Assembly (NCBI RefSeq): GCF_028554725.1 | Contig: NC_071671.1 | Location: forward strand, 23,807,501-23,871,500 | Length of the DNA: 64,000 nt | From: Zeugodacus cucurbitae | Taxonomy: Eukaryota > Arthropoda > Insecta > Diptera > Tephritidae | Direction of reading: 5' to 3' | Part shown: positions 34,701 through 44,780 of the stretch, in pieces | Layout of the letters: each line of letters opens with the position of its first letter | How positions within the stretch are numbered: position 1 is the stretch's first letter | Notes under the pieces: model-generated | Database searches by the model: none | Told to the model about the DNA's origin: nothing | What the model saw: only the letters and a program-made list of their open reading frames with translations | Program-made: the position numbers and the translations under genes

Positions 34701-35032
34701 GGTGCATGCCCTTATATCATTATCCTTAAAACGTTTGCAGGGGTCGTCATCAAAAGGGGGGTGTCTCATCCGAGGCTTTCGTAGATTTTTCATTGGGGGG
34801 TGTTTTTATGTGGTGGGTCCCAAACCCTACGCACAACCGCATAAGCGGGCTTCGCCTTCTCACTTTAGCTCGCCTTCAAACGGATGTCTGTTGGCTACCC
34901 AGAGGATACTTGGTCTAAAACCGGAAGTCGTGAGCTGCTTGAACCATGTGGAGAAGAATCGTTTCTGGCCACTCCCAAGTGAGTGACAATCAAAAACTTT
35001 CCTCACTTGCGTGAACTTCTACACATGATCCC
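31775..35032 (-). mobile_element. Full-length RTE-like LINE, copy E
   Basis: A complete non-LTR retrotransposon of 3258 bases. It is flanked by a perfect 12-base target duplication, actttaatctat, at 31763-31774 and 35033-35044. Reading on the minus strand, it starts gggatcatgtgtagaag, has a 5' UTR of about 240 bases, one ORF, a 3' UTR of only about 28 bases, and ends in a short cata tandem tail. This tail differs from the AAG tail of copies A, B and D. A small hairpin, aaccg with cggtt, encloses the stop codon (31797-31812). An intact ORF plus perfect target duplications means a recent insertion. Confidence 0.94.
31803..34793 (-). CDS. LINE endonuclease-reverse transcriptase polyprotein, 996 aa, intact
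   Basis: A single protein that nicks the target DNA and copies the element RNA into it. Residues about 25-275 form an apurinic-type endonuclease (exonuclease-endonuclease-phosphatase fold) with the catalytic set N33 (TWNVR), E62 (IQE), D167/N169 (GDFNA), D236/H237 (QIDHV) and the closing SDHYL at 261-265. A charged, arginine/lysine-rich linker spans about 350-430. The reverse transcriptase runs from about 505 to 770, with D635 (FVDFKAAFD), GFRQGDSLS (691-699) and the catalytic YADD box (732-735). The last 150 residues include RRRWNDELY and RLRWLGHV and no RNase H. No stop or shift interrupts it. Insect homologues are often mislabelled craniofacial development protein 2. The start is the first ATG after the in-frame 5' UTR region. 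No host gene is implied. Confidence 0.95.
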   Translation of the reverse strand: MKNLRKPRMRHPPFDDDPCKRFKDNDIRACTWNVRTLNWEGASAQLVDVLIRLKADITAIQEVRWTGQGRKKVGPCDIYYSGHIKERKFGVGFVVGERLRRRVLAFTPVDERLATIRIKARFFNISLICAHAPTEEKDDVTKDAFYERLERTYERCPRHDVKVVLGDFNARVGKEGVFGTTVGKFSLHDETSPNGLRLIDFAGARNMVVCSTRFQHKKIHQATWLSPDRNTRNQIDHVVIDGRHVSCVLDVRTLRGPNIDSDHYLVAAKIHTRLCAAKNARQQTQGRFDVEKLQSQQTATKYSTRLALLLSESTHQHLGIRELWNGISNSLPTAAAETIGFRQRQKTSWYDEECRLAAERKQTAYLATLQTTTTRAGRDRYRELKREARRICRQKKKEAEMREYEELEKLADRGNARKFYEKMKRLNEGFKTGASSCRDQGGNLVTDVQGILGLWREHFSDLLNGSESTTPGDGEPDPPIDDDGTDVPLPDHEEIRIAITRLKNNKAAGADRLPAELFKYGGEELIRCMHQLLCRIWSEESMPDDWNLSVLCPIHKKGDPTICANYRGISLLNIAYKVLSSVLCERLKPTVNKLIGPYQCGFRPGKSTTDQIFTMRQILEKTREKRIDTHHLFVDFKAAFDSTKRSCLYAAMSEFGIPAKLIRLCKLTLSNTKSSVMIGKDLSEPFDTKRGFRQGDSLSCDFFNLMLEKIIRAAELNREGTIFYKSVQLLAYADDIDIIGSNNRAVCSAFSRMDKEAKRMGLEVNEDKTKYLLSSNKQSAHSRLGSHVTVDSHNFEVVDNFVYLGTSINNTNNVSLEIQRRITLANRCYFGLSRQLNSKVLSRRTKIKLYKSLIIPVLLYGAEAWTMSTSDETTLGVFERKILRKIYGPQNIGNGEYRRRWNDELYELYDDIDIVQRIKRQRLRWLGHVVRMDENTPALKVFDAVPAGGSRGRGRPPLRWRDQVESDLVTLGISNWRRTAKERDRWRTIVDSAITG

Positions 35033-35039
35033 ACTTTAA

Positions 35040-35385
35040 TCTATACTACTATTATAAAGAGGAAAGATTTGTATGTATGTTTGTAATCAATAAACTCAAA
35101 AACGATTGTGCCGATTTCAAAAATTCTTTCACCATTGGAAAGCTACATTCACCACGAGTAACATAGGCTACATTTACTGCTAGAATCTCAACTTTCTGGA
35201 AATAGTTCCCAGGTGAGGGTATCAAAAAGACTCCGTGATAGAGAATCTTAATCTGAAACTGAAAATCGTCTTGAAAGTAATTCTCTTCAGAAAGTCGAGA
35301 AACGAGCCCTCGCAGCTGCTTGCTGAATAAAATTTCAAAACCTATAACTTGTTTAAACCCATGCGAAGCCGGAGCGGTCTGCTAA
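35040..35385 (+). mobile_element. Non-autonomous Helitron, copy 1, 346 bp
   Basis: The 5' end is TCTATACTACTATTATAAAG and the 3' end is a GC-rich hairpin region, gcgaagccggagcgg, followed by tctgCTAA. A TC start, a short 3' hairpin and a CTRR end, inserted between A (35039) and T (35386), are the hallmarks of Helitrons. A second copy is at 59583-59888. The LINE at 31775-35032 was inserted into its first bases, so the first five bases (tctat) are duplicated at 31770-31774. Confidence 0.85.
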
Positions 35386-35560
35386 TCCTATAATATATTT
35401 ACAATGGATTGGGTAAAATTACATTTTACTACGAGAGTAAATTAGGTCCTTAAACTAAAATCCATAGGGTTTTATGAAGTTCCGAAGAATTCAAAATAAA
35501 TTATTTATAATTTCTACAAAATATTCATACGAATATCTCTAAAATTTGTATGTCGTAGAA

Positions 35561-35746
35561 TTTCGGAATCCCGACACTTTCACTAAATTCGTTTGGTCAC
35601 CTATTTTTAAGAGATCAATTATTATAATGAAGTCCCGAAATGTTCGGGATTAAGATTTTATATAACCGAAATATCGGGATTTGAAAAGTATTTAAACACT
35701 TAAATCAAGTAAAATCTCGAAACTTTCGGGATTAAGAACGTCCCGA
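35561..35746. repeat. Cluster of CCCGAA/TTCGGG palindromes, copy 3
   Basis: Repeated words tttcggaatcccga, gtcccgaaatgttcggga, cgaaatatcggga, aactttcggga and cgtcccgaaa within 190 bases. They resemble the palindromic blocks at 7240 and 10498 but without their unique left flank. Confidence 0.5.
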
Positions 35747-38085
35747 AAAGCGTCCGTAAAAACAGTATAGCAGCCAGAGCAAAGAAATGAGCTCATTGGC
35801 AGGCTTTTTTTCGCTGTTGTTGCTTAAAAAATGCGATTGCCACTGCTTTGCATAGCTTTGTGTTGCACGCAGAATGCTGCATGCAATATGTGGCATGCTG
35901 CAATTTGTGTCAAAAAATATATAAGTACACAGCGCATCCAGACATAACCTCACAAACATATGCACATTCTCTCCGCCTGCATAAACATGTGCCGCAATTT
36001 GCTGTTATTGTTGTTGTTGCTACTGACAGCTTTTGTTAAGCACACATTTCTCTTGTTGTTATTGTTATTGTTATTTTGCAATTCCACACGCATTCGCACA
36101 AAGCGCACAGAGAAAAAGAAATAATAAAAATCGCTTTGGAAATTCCTGCGGCCTTCAATGCACACGCAAAATGAATTTACATGGAATTTTAATGGTGGCA
36201 CTGATGCATACTTACATACATACACACAGACACAGAAGAATACGTGCACACATACACACAGTTGCTCGAATTTGCTGTAAAAAAAGCTTATTATTTCATT
36301 GAGCTCTATTTTTGTTGAAATACTTTAAATTTCAGCGTGTGAACGCGGTGAAATAAGAAATGATGTAATAACATGTTAGCGACTTTCGACACATTTTTTC
36401 GAACACTTGAGCTACAAACTAAAATGTCCTCAGGAATTCTGGAAGATCCTGAAAAAGTGCTACTTTCAAAGTCTAACAGAATCATTTGTCCTCATCTTCA
36501 TCTCTGAGACGGATCCTCATCCTCAGAAATAGCAGAAACAAACATGCCTCAATGTCAACCTAATTAACAGTATCCGACTAGAACCTAGAAAAGAGTTCGG
36601 AACTGTATTTTTTCCAAGATTCGAGCTTTAATTTTAAATCCAGTATTGTCCAAGAATATACTACAAGCGGTTATCGAAATTCCTATATATTATTTTTTAG
36701 ACATCGTCCGAGTTCCGTATTTTATTGTCCATATCCACTACCACTAACCCCTTAAGGTCCACCATTTTAAGAAGTTTTCCAATGAAACTCGTATACAAAT
36801 TAAGAGCTATAATGCTGGTCCACTGAGATGGGTCTTTTAATTTGGAAAAATTCTAATTCAATTCCAAATTTAGTCGGCCCTATGTCAATAGATCTTACGT
36901 TTCTAAAAGAGATCCGAATTTATATTCAGTCAAGATCAAGACATTCGTGAACAAAAAATATTCGTTGGATTGGAGCTTCTTGGAGAATAACTTCTTCTGC
37001 ACACCAAAAAATTCTTAATAAGATCTATAAGATCCAACAACTTGTATTTGACTCAATCTTGACCTCCAACCAAGCCCCATAGACACATTATTCCTTAAAA
37101 TCATTTAAATAGGAGAAAGATTTCACAGTAGTAAGTGTCTTTACCTTAGAGACATATCAGAGTACATCTTTTTGACTCCTTCCTAATTTATGTTCCATCA
37201 AGAAGTTCCTTTTTACTTCTTTACTGTTTTTAAGACTGCTACTTTTCATGCCTTCATACTTCAAAAAATATCAATTCAGCTTGAATGTAGGCAACGTTTT
37301 TAGTATTCTCTAAGGAACAGAACAGTAAACCACATTTATAATATTATAAGTTTCTTATGCCTACAATTACTTTGGTAATCTTTCTAAGATAGCCTCTAAA
37401 ATTTCGCCTTCCAGATATAATGTTCGCCTAAATGAGGGCAATAATTTTAGTGCTTCTGAATTATAGAAAACCATAATATAAATCTATGATTTAAAATTAG
37501 TCTCGCCCCTAATATTTATACGTAATATATGTGAAGTATACGTAAGTAATGGAATACCCATTCGTAGTCTCTGTTGTGAAATACAGGATTAGCATTAGCG
37601 GTCAGAGCACTTCGACAAGCGACAACTAATTATAAAACAATGTGCGAAATATTCAACACAATACACATACACATATGTTTATATAACTACCTTATATATA
37701 TGTATATATATATATGAGTGCTAAACATTCGTATTTGTCTGTATTCAATGCACTCAATATGCATTCCAGTAAGCACATGCTCCACACACACTAAACTCTG
37801 CGCTTATCTGGCATTGTGTTGTGGCTCATTCTTTGCATAATTGCATTCGCCATACTCACACGCGCGCACACTCAGACAACCACGCCCACGCATGCTTGAT
37901 TTAATGAAATTCCATGCGAAAATAATTTGGCTAATATGTTATTGTGTGTATATTTGTATTGAATGTGTGGGTATGTCGATATGTTTAGTGCTATTTGGAA
38001 TCAAACAGTGTCATCTTATGGTGCAAAGCTTTTAGAAATAATATTTAATTATAAACAATTTATTAATAAAATAATTTTAATTATA
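35747..38085. other. Spacer, no gene seen
   Basis: AT-rich spacer with a (TGTTGT/TTATTG)n tract at 36005-36070, CA-rich words at 36205-36260 and tatatatgtatatatatata at 37693-37713. The overlapping frames around 35730-36300 are low-complexity. Confidence 0.5.
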
Positions 38086-38600
38086 AATAGGTTTAATAAG
38101 CAAGCTTGAACGTATGTATGCTTCCAATAAAATGTGTAAAGCTTCATTGAAGACGGTGAAAACTCTGAAAGTTCTACAGACGACATGACAACAGATCCAA
38201 ATAGGTGAAAGCTCTATACATGCTCGGGGTAGAAAGAGCAAAGCTTTCCTTAATTGGATGAAAGCTCTGAAATTTGTACAGAGAATATGACAACAGATCT
38301 ATACAAGTTTTCAATAGAGAGAGGAAGGATTTCCTCAAGCTCCTCATCTATACAAGCTTTCAATAAAAAGTCTAAAGCTTAATAATAGGTTTAATAAGCA
38401 AGCTTGAACGTATGTATGCTTACAATAAGAAGTGTAAAGCTGAAAGTTCTACAGCAAATATGACAACAGATCTATACACGCTTTCAATACAAAGTGCAAA
38501 GCTTTCCACAAGTTGTTGAGAGCTCTGAAAGTTCCACAGAAGACGTTAAATTGAAAGTGTAAAGCTTTCCTTAAGTCGGTGAAAGCTCAATGAATGCTCA
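38086..38600 (+). repeat. Local satellite-like repeat with nested periods
   Basis: The word aataggtttaataagcaagc plus ttgaacgtatgtatgctt occurs at 38086 and again at 38382 (offset 296). Inside lie shorter recurrences of gacaacagatctatacaagc (38187, 38289, 38462), aagctttcct, tgaaagctctgaaagttct and caataaaaagtgtaaagct. This looks like a higher-order arrangement of a sub-unit of about 90-100 bases. Not coding. Confidence 0.7.
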
Positions 38601-38700
38601 AATGCAAAATGCTCAAATATTATACACCAGATTAAAGCAACAAACTGCTTTTTTAGCTTTTTAGCTTTCGAGTGGTAAAACACAACTGTCAGAGGTTTTG

Positions 38701-38780
38701 GCCAGATGACTTGGCCACGCGCTGTTTGCTGGCAATTGAAAGTTCTGTTATTTATGATTTTGGCCCATAAAGTGGACCGA
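38701..38780 (+). repeat. Dispersed ~70 bp repeat, first copy
   Basis: Positions 38701-38757 and 42120-42180 share gacttggccac, gctgtt, and ctggcaattgaaagttct followed by a similar atttatg and, further on, taaa(g/a)tggaccga. The two copies are in the same orientation 3.4 kb apart. They are GC-richer than their surroundings. Confidence 0.75.
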
Positions 38781-39889
38781 CTAAACTCCGTTGTCCCAAG
38801 TTTAGAATTATCCACTGAAAGCCTTTTTTATGTTAGCATTGTAAAGAATCAACTGACAGAGATGTGGGTCCATAAAAAGAGCGTCAATAAATTTCGTAAG
38901 ACCTTAAAACCAAAACCCTCTATATAAACCACTGTAACGAACCCTTTGCGGTGAACTCCCTAAAATTGCGAAATTGCTTGTTAGCTTGTTAGCCGACCAC
39001 CAGCGTTGACCAACTTCGAGTATTTATCAGCGTTAACAATGCAAAATACTACAATACATATGGATTACAACAACCAGCTCGCTGTGCTTGCAACAAAGAA
39101 GCGTATAGAGTCAAAGCAGCAAATTAAAATCGAGGCGAAAATGAGAAATACGTGGGACAGGGTGTTGCGCGGGCGACAAGCCGCAATTACGCGGTGCGTG
39201 CGTTATTCAACATTTGACAACAATTTCGGTCTGACAATGCACTCGTATGCGGGTGTGTTGTTGCAGCAATTATGTTGTATAGTTAGCGGGTTGGACTGAA
39301 GTCGTTGTTGTTGTTGCAGCTGCTGCCATTAAAATTGTCACTGCATGTGGTCGCATTTTTTACTGCTCATTAACAATTTTGTGGCCACGCACACACATTC
39401 ATACATACGCGATAGTAAATGAGGCGTGATAAAAGAGCGAAAAAGCTCAGCGGGGTCTGAGAGCGCGTGTGAGCGAAAGGGGCGTAGCGTGGTGCTTGAG
39501 TGGCAGACAATTTATTATGCAAATTGCCTATTAACTTTATGACTTTTGCGTGTCGTCGTTTTAACGCAAATTTCATTTTGCCACACGAACACACACACTC
39601 TCTTACACTCTCACACCGGCGAGCTCTCAAACATTTTGTGTATTTAATTTAAAGCATTTTAAGCGCAAGGCTTGCAACATAATAGGCAATGTTGTTGTTG
39701 TTTACAATAATAACAAATCGCTTGAATTATTATTATGCCACAAGCTGAGTCCATTCTATTAATTAATTAATCAGTTGGTAATACCGCAATAAATCGGCCG
39801 CTGCCAATGATTTCAATTAGCTAAATCGTTACCGTTATTTATGTACATAGTTGTTCCTGTTAGCGGTGGCCCAGTGAGACAATGACTGA
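38781..39889. other. Spacer, no gene recognised
   Basis: Contains a 97-codon frame at 39006-39299 with no recognisable domain and a stretch of acacacac words at 39390 and 39585-39610. Nothing can be called. Confidence 0.5.
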
Positions 39890-40500
39890 GAGAATTTTAT
39901 AATTTAGAAATGAGTATGCATTACTTTCTCATCGAACAAGTAATGCAAGTAGTAATGGGTTTTAATCTAAAGCACTCTATCTCTGTATACAAAAAATTTA
40001 AATAAATTAAGTCTAATAAAAAAAAAATAAAAAAAAACGAAGCAAAAAAATTGTACTCATTACTTCTTTGATTATTTTGAATTACTTTTGATTACATCGA
40101 AAAAAATAGTTTTCATTAAATTTTTGGGTGTAAAACAAATAGACATATAAGATTTTCTACAAAAATATCGTAATGAGAGTAATTTATAGCAATCCAAGTG
40201 GTAATGTGGACTCATTTTTCCATAATTTATTCATTAACAAAATCAATTCTTGATTAATAATTAAGTTTCCTAAAAGAAAAATACAACAAAGTAAGCGAAG
40301 CTTACAAAATGGTAATCATTACTACTTTGCATTACTTTTGATTACTTCTAAAAAAATGTTTCCATAAAATCTTTTGTGTATGAAAAAGAGACAAATACGA
40401 CAAAAAAAAGAAAAAAATCTTGACATAAGAGTAATTGAAGGTAATCTAAGTGCTAATGTATAGTACAATTTATTCATTAACGAAATCAAATCGTGCTTTT
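39890..40500 (+). repeat. Diverged tandem repeat, ~242 bp period
   Basis: Two full units (about 40040-40275 and 40275-40515). Landmarks are cattactnctttgattattt/cattactactttgcattac, ttttgattac, catta/cataaaatttttgggtgt, gagagtaatt/agagtaattg, caatccaagtg/taatctaagtg and tttattcattaac (about 40227 and 40469). A partial third unit precedes at about 39895-39960. Related cattactactttgattactt words reappear at 41805-41875. Confidence 0.7.
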
Positions 40501-42119
40501 TAAAATTAATAGTTACTTTAAGGCATTATTTCGTAGTCCCCAAATTCTTACATGACACTTTATTTAAAAGTTTCCACTACACGGCTTAACGGTGTCATAG
40601 CAATGGTTTGCCGTGGGCGCTTAATTTGCTCATTGAACTGTGCAACGCTGATGTTCGCAGGAAAATATATGTATATAGCGTCTTCAGATTCGCTTCCGGG
40701 TGGTAGCTGTAAAACACTGAGAAAAAAGAATAGTAATGGTGAAGCTTCAGGTCTGGAAACAGCTGCATACCACAAAACTAATTTGATAGTGTTGATAGTG
40801 GACAGACTAAAAGACTTCAAGTTTTAGGAATAAGATAATTGAGCAAATTCGTAGGGGATATCAAGGAGCACCTACCCCTAAGCTCCCTTTTTGAAAAACT
40901 TGGTAAATCGAATGCCCAATCTTCAGTTGGTTGAGAAAGTATATCTTCTACAGCTTCTAAAATTACGATTTAATGGGAATAATGTTGCTGGAATTGAAAA
41001 ACTCAGAAACTGAGCCCAATGATGGCTTAGGTGCGACTGCTTGCGGTTAGCCGCTCTTGAGACCTTCCTTTACAACAAAATAACCAACCAAAGGCGAAGA
41101 CTTAACTACATATTCGAATTGTTTATCAGATGGGAGTTGGTATATTTCGGATAGAATATGGAGTATTTGAATCGTCAAAGACAGAAACTGCTAAGAACTA
41201 GCTTTTCTAAATATTTTAGTTCTATTTTATACTCAATATCCGAAGCCGATCCAGCCGCAGCCTCATAATATGTAGACTACAGATCAATAAACAGTCGAAA
41301 TGTAAAGGTATACTTTACTTCAACATAACCCCCCGAATTTACTTGGGCAATGTCAAGTTATCATTCTAAATGATTCTAAAGAAATAATCTCTCCAAATCG
41401 ATATAACTTACATTCTAAAGACTAGCCCCAAGTTATACTCAAGAGGAACTGACAAGCTCTGACCAAGTGTTCTACGAAAGTTTACTACAGGCATTGTAAC
41501 TACGAACTACTAGTGGTATGGATGCATAGATGGCGACCGTTTTAGTCATAGAGTCCTGAAGGAAGCAATGATCATGTTGGTTGACAAACTGGATAGAATG
41601 TTCAAACTAAAAATACTTGTGGGCTCTGATTACATTTAACCGAATCTAGTGAAGATTGAAACGTTACTACTCGCTACTGTGACGTCACTATAGCATTAAT
41701 TACATAATTCATATTGAAATGTCTCGAACTTGAGCTCTACTTACAAGAGAGCAAAATGTTTAAAATCTTTGAAGATGTGTCTTCGGATAAATATGAGTTA
41801 GTTGTGCATTTACTACTTTGATTACTTTTAATTACGTGGATTACATTTAATTACTTCGGAAAATACTTTTCCAATTTAATATTGAACCAAAATAGTTCAG
41901 CTATTTTCTTTAGTGCCGAAAGAATCTTCCATATTGGAGAAAACAATCCCCTAGAAGCTCCCTAACCACCAACAGAACTTTTCTGTGGTAAATAGTTGCA
42001 AAATTTATAGCTACTACACCAAATTCATTTCGAAACCACAAAAATCCTTTGTCTTTTAGCGGTTTTTTTTACCTGCGCTGAGAGTTAGTGCACTTTAGTG
42101 AACTCCAACAAAACCGTTA
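40501..42119. other. Spacer, no gene seen
   Basis: AT-rich. The short frames at 40552-40827 lie on both strands over the same bases and carry no recognisable motif. The attactttgattactttaattac stretch at 41805-41875 is a relic of the preceding repeat. Confidence 0.5.
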
Positions 42120-42217
42120 GCCAGGCGACTTGGCCACACGCTGTTCACTGGCAATTGAAAGTTCTAGTATTTAATTTATGGCCAGCGTTAGTTAGCGGTG
42201 GGTAAAATGGACCGAAG
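42120..42217 (+). repeat. Dispersed ~70 bp repeat, second copy
   Basis: Second copy of the sequence at 38701-38780, with cgacttggccacacgctgtt and ctggcaattgaaagttct. The right half carries an extra agcgttagttagcggtgg before the shared aaatggaccga. Confidence 0.75.
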
Positions 42218-43587
42218 GAGGTAGAGTATGACTTACTACCAACCAGTAAGTATATAAAGATACGGATAACGGTGCATAGGTATGTTGAGACAACTGACTA
42301 CCCATAGACAATTGCTAAAGTTTCAATTGTAATTGAATATTTACGTGGCGCATAGGTGAAGGTGAACCAGTAGTGCGCTACACTAACGGTATTTCTCATT
42401 GCCTCGTTCCCTCTCACTAGAGATCCCCTCTTTAGCTCACACTAGGTCTCTACCTCTTTCGCTCTCTCAGACATAGTTCGCATGTGAATTGGTATTACCC
42501 ATTGGCAGCAAATGGCGACCGCCCGTCGCGTACACAATTCACCGTTGTCTACAGCGTTCAGCAGCGAAACAATAGAAAGTCACTTGAAAAGTAAACCAAA
42601 TTCCAAGGTAATAGACAAATAGCAACAACAACTGCAATAATAACAGAATGTGTTTTGCTGGAAAAGCGCACACAAATCATTGAACTGTTATTATACTCGT
42701 ACTTCGCACACAAGCACTTTTCAAACCGAGCTCTGCACTTAACCTCCTACCTACGATACGGCGCTGCTCAACATTCAACGGTAACCAGGCACTATGTCGT
42801 ATTAAAATTCAAATTCCCTATGAACCAGTTGACATTTAGTTGGCAAATAGCATTTCAACTTCACTTTTTTCACCTCCGCTCTCGCTCTCCTTCACTCTCA
42901 CTGATTTTGTGCTATTTTCACAGCGTTCATGGAGCGTTGCAGGTTTGATTGGGAGAGAAACGTATGGGAGGGTCGGCGAGCTGCAATGCTTCGTAGCATA
43001 TTAAACCAAAACTAAGCTACAGCTGTGCTAAATTAAATTGTCAGTGATATGAGTGTGATATTCAGTGGTTTTGTGGGTGGTCCGTCGCAGGACGAGAGAA
43101 AGTGGGTTGACAGCTTAGTCGCTTGGGAGTGTAGTGGATTAAGCAGCGCATATTGAATGATAAACGAGGTTTATGTCGACGTTCAAATTGGCAATAGATG
43201 AGACAATGCATTGGCTGATGCAATTGTTGCCTAGTTACCAGCAGGTTTATGTGGGTGGAGAAGGGGTGAAAGCCTGAGCATGAGTGCATACAATTGTACT
43301 TATAGCAGGAAATGAAGGTGACCTTACAACTACATATTTGATCAACACATCTGGCAGCTAGATGAAAACTGTAAACCCTTGCAATTGAGACCATGAACCC
43401 TAGTAATGCTGCACATTTACACATTCGGGCCGAGTTTCAGACTAATGGTTCTCCAAGACTTGAACCTATAACCTTCAGATAGGTTTCAGCATAGTTCAGA
43501 CATCATCAACAATGATCAAAAGAAATGAAATTCTCGTATCTTGAAGATGAGGATAGTTGAGATAGTTATACTTAATAGGATCATATA
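42218..43587. other. Spacer with a possible promoter-like island
   Basis: From about 42340 to 42610 the DNA is richer in CpG and pyrimidine runs (ctctttcgctctctcaga). It contains cgttcagcagcgaaac followed 45 bases later by ccaag/gtaata, which could be a non-coding first exon with a splice donor. No core promoter can be confirmed and no coding exon follows within view. The frames at 42655-43424 have no recognisable content. Confidence 0.3.
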
Positions 43588-43712
43588 CAGTTGAACTTTA
43601 ATAACTCGAAGTTCTCCATAACTCGGACTCTTGAATTGGCAATAGAAGTCAAATTTCATACAAATTAACTTACATAGCTCGACGTCTCTCTAACTCGAAG
43701 CTTTTTTGGGAA
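43588..43712 (+). mobile_element. pogo-like MITE, truncated copy
   Basis: Starts after TA with cagttgaactttaataactc and shares the internal ttgaattggcaatagaagtc, aaatttcatacaaatta and gtctctctaactcgaag words with the complete MITE at 61919-62091. The right end is missing: similarity fades after about 43712. Confidence 0.75.
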
Positions 43713-44780
43713 TAAAGTATATTCGGGAAGTTCTATCGTATACGTCATAGACAAAAGAAGCCCCGGAGGCCTGACAGTTCGGAAATTATTTGCAGTAAAT
43801 TTTATATTCAAGATGAAATTATATATTTTTGGATAGTCGCGGACCAAAGCTGGAGAGTTTCGGTGGAGTCACTGCAATATTATGGTTTTCTAAGTTAACG
43901 ACGCCGAATGTCTGATTCTGAACTCTTGATATCTTAGCTGTTTTGTGTTAGATGCGCCAAAGAATCATTGTGGAGTCTTGAGTAACTTACTTCCGAAAGA
44001 AGCTTGAAGAAGTCGAAAGAAATAACGTCAGAGTTCATGATATATCCAAAGCAGAGCACGTAACACAGTTCGGGATCCAAAGTTGAAGGAATTGAAGATT
44101 GCTAAACTTTGGAATCCGATGCTGAAACTCTTGAAATATTACGAACCAAGCTATCAGTTTTAATATTGTCGTTATCCAAAGTTTGACTTAAACGACTAAG
44201 TTTCAACTCTGGTTCTGATGCTCTTTGTAACTCTAAAATGCAGACACAACTTCTTAATTTCGTCGAAAAGCTCTCGAGTATGGCATTATCTGCCACTTTC
44301 GATGTCTTTTATTGACAGTCCACTTTTCGAAACTGTCTTTTGGCTTTGTTTCAAGTTTCGTCGATGTGCTTAGTACTGAACTCTATTCTGACCAGACCAA
44401 ATACTAATTCTTGGAAAGAAACCCACAGTAATCAGAATAACAAGAGCTTTATCTTGGTAATGAGTTGCGAAAAAGCTTAAAAATTAAAATTCCTCACGCT
44501 CCTCTCCCATTATTTCCTTCAAACAATTTTTTTTTCACATAAAACATCATCGAAGAAGATATGATGTGCACGGACAGAAAATGACGTGCGAGACAAAAGT
44601 GCGAAACCAAGGGAGCATGTACCGCTTCCAAAAGCTTGGCGAACTTTATTACAACATCAACACTTTGCGAGACTTTTGCGCGACTTTTTCACATTTCATA
44701 ATGTGCCGTTATCACAGTTTTCCAACACCAGCATTCGGCAGATCCACACAATCGCATTAACATATTCGTACTTTATATAA
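43713..44780. other. Spacer, no gene seen
   Basis: Nothing recognisable. Short frames at 44566-44780 overlap each other and lack motifs. Confidence 0.5.

Noticed and set aside
31803..34793. Host gene for a craniofacial development protein 2-like product
   Set aside because: Insect proteins with that label are usually LINE endonucleases. Here the ORF includes the reverse transcriptase and has LINE ends and target duplications.
43588..43847. Coding frame at 43665-43847
   Set aside because: Its right end overlaps spacer and its left end overlaps the truncated MITE; no recognisable protein.
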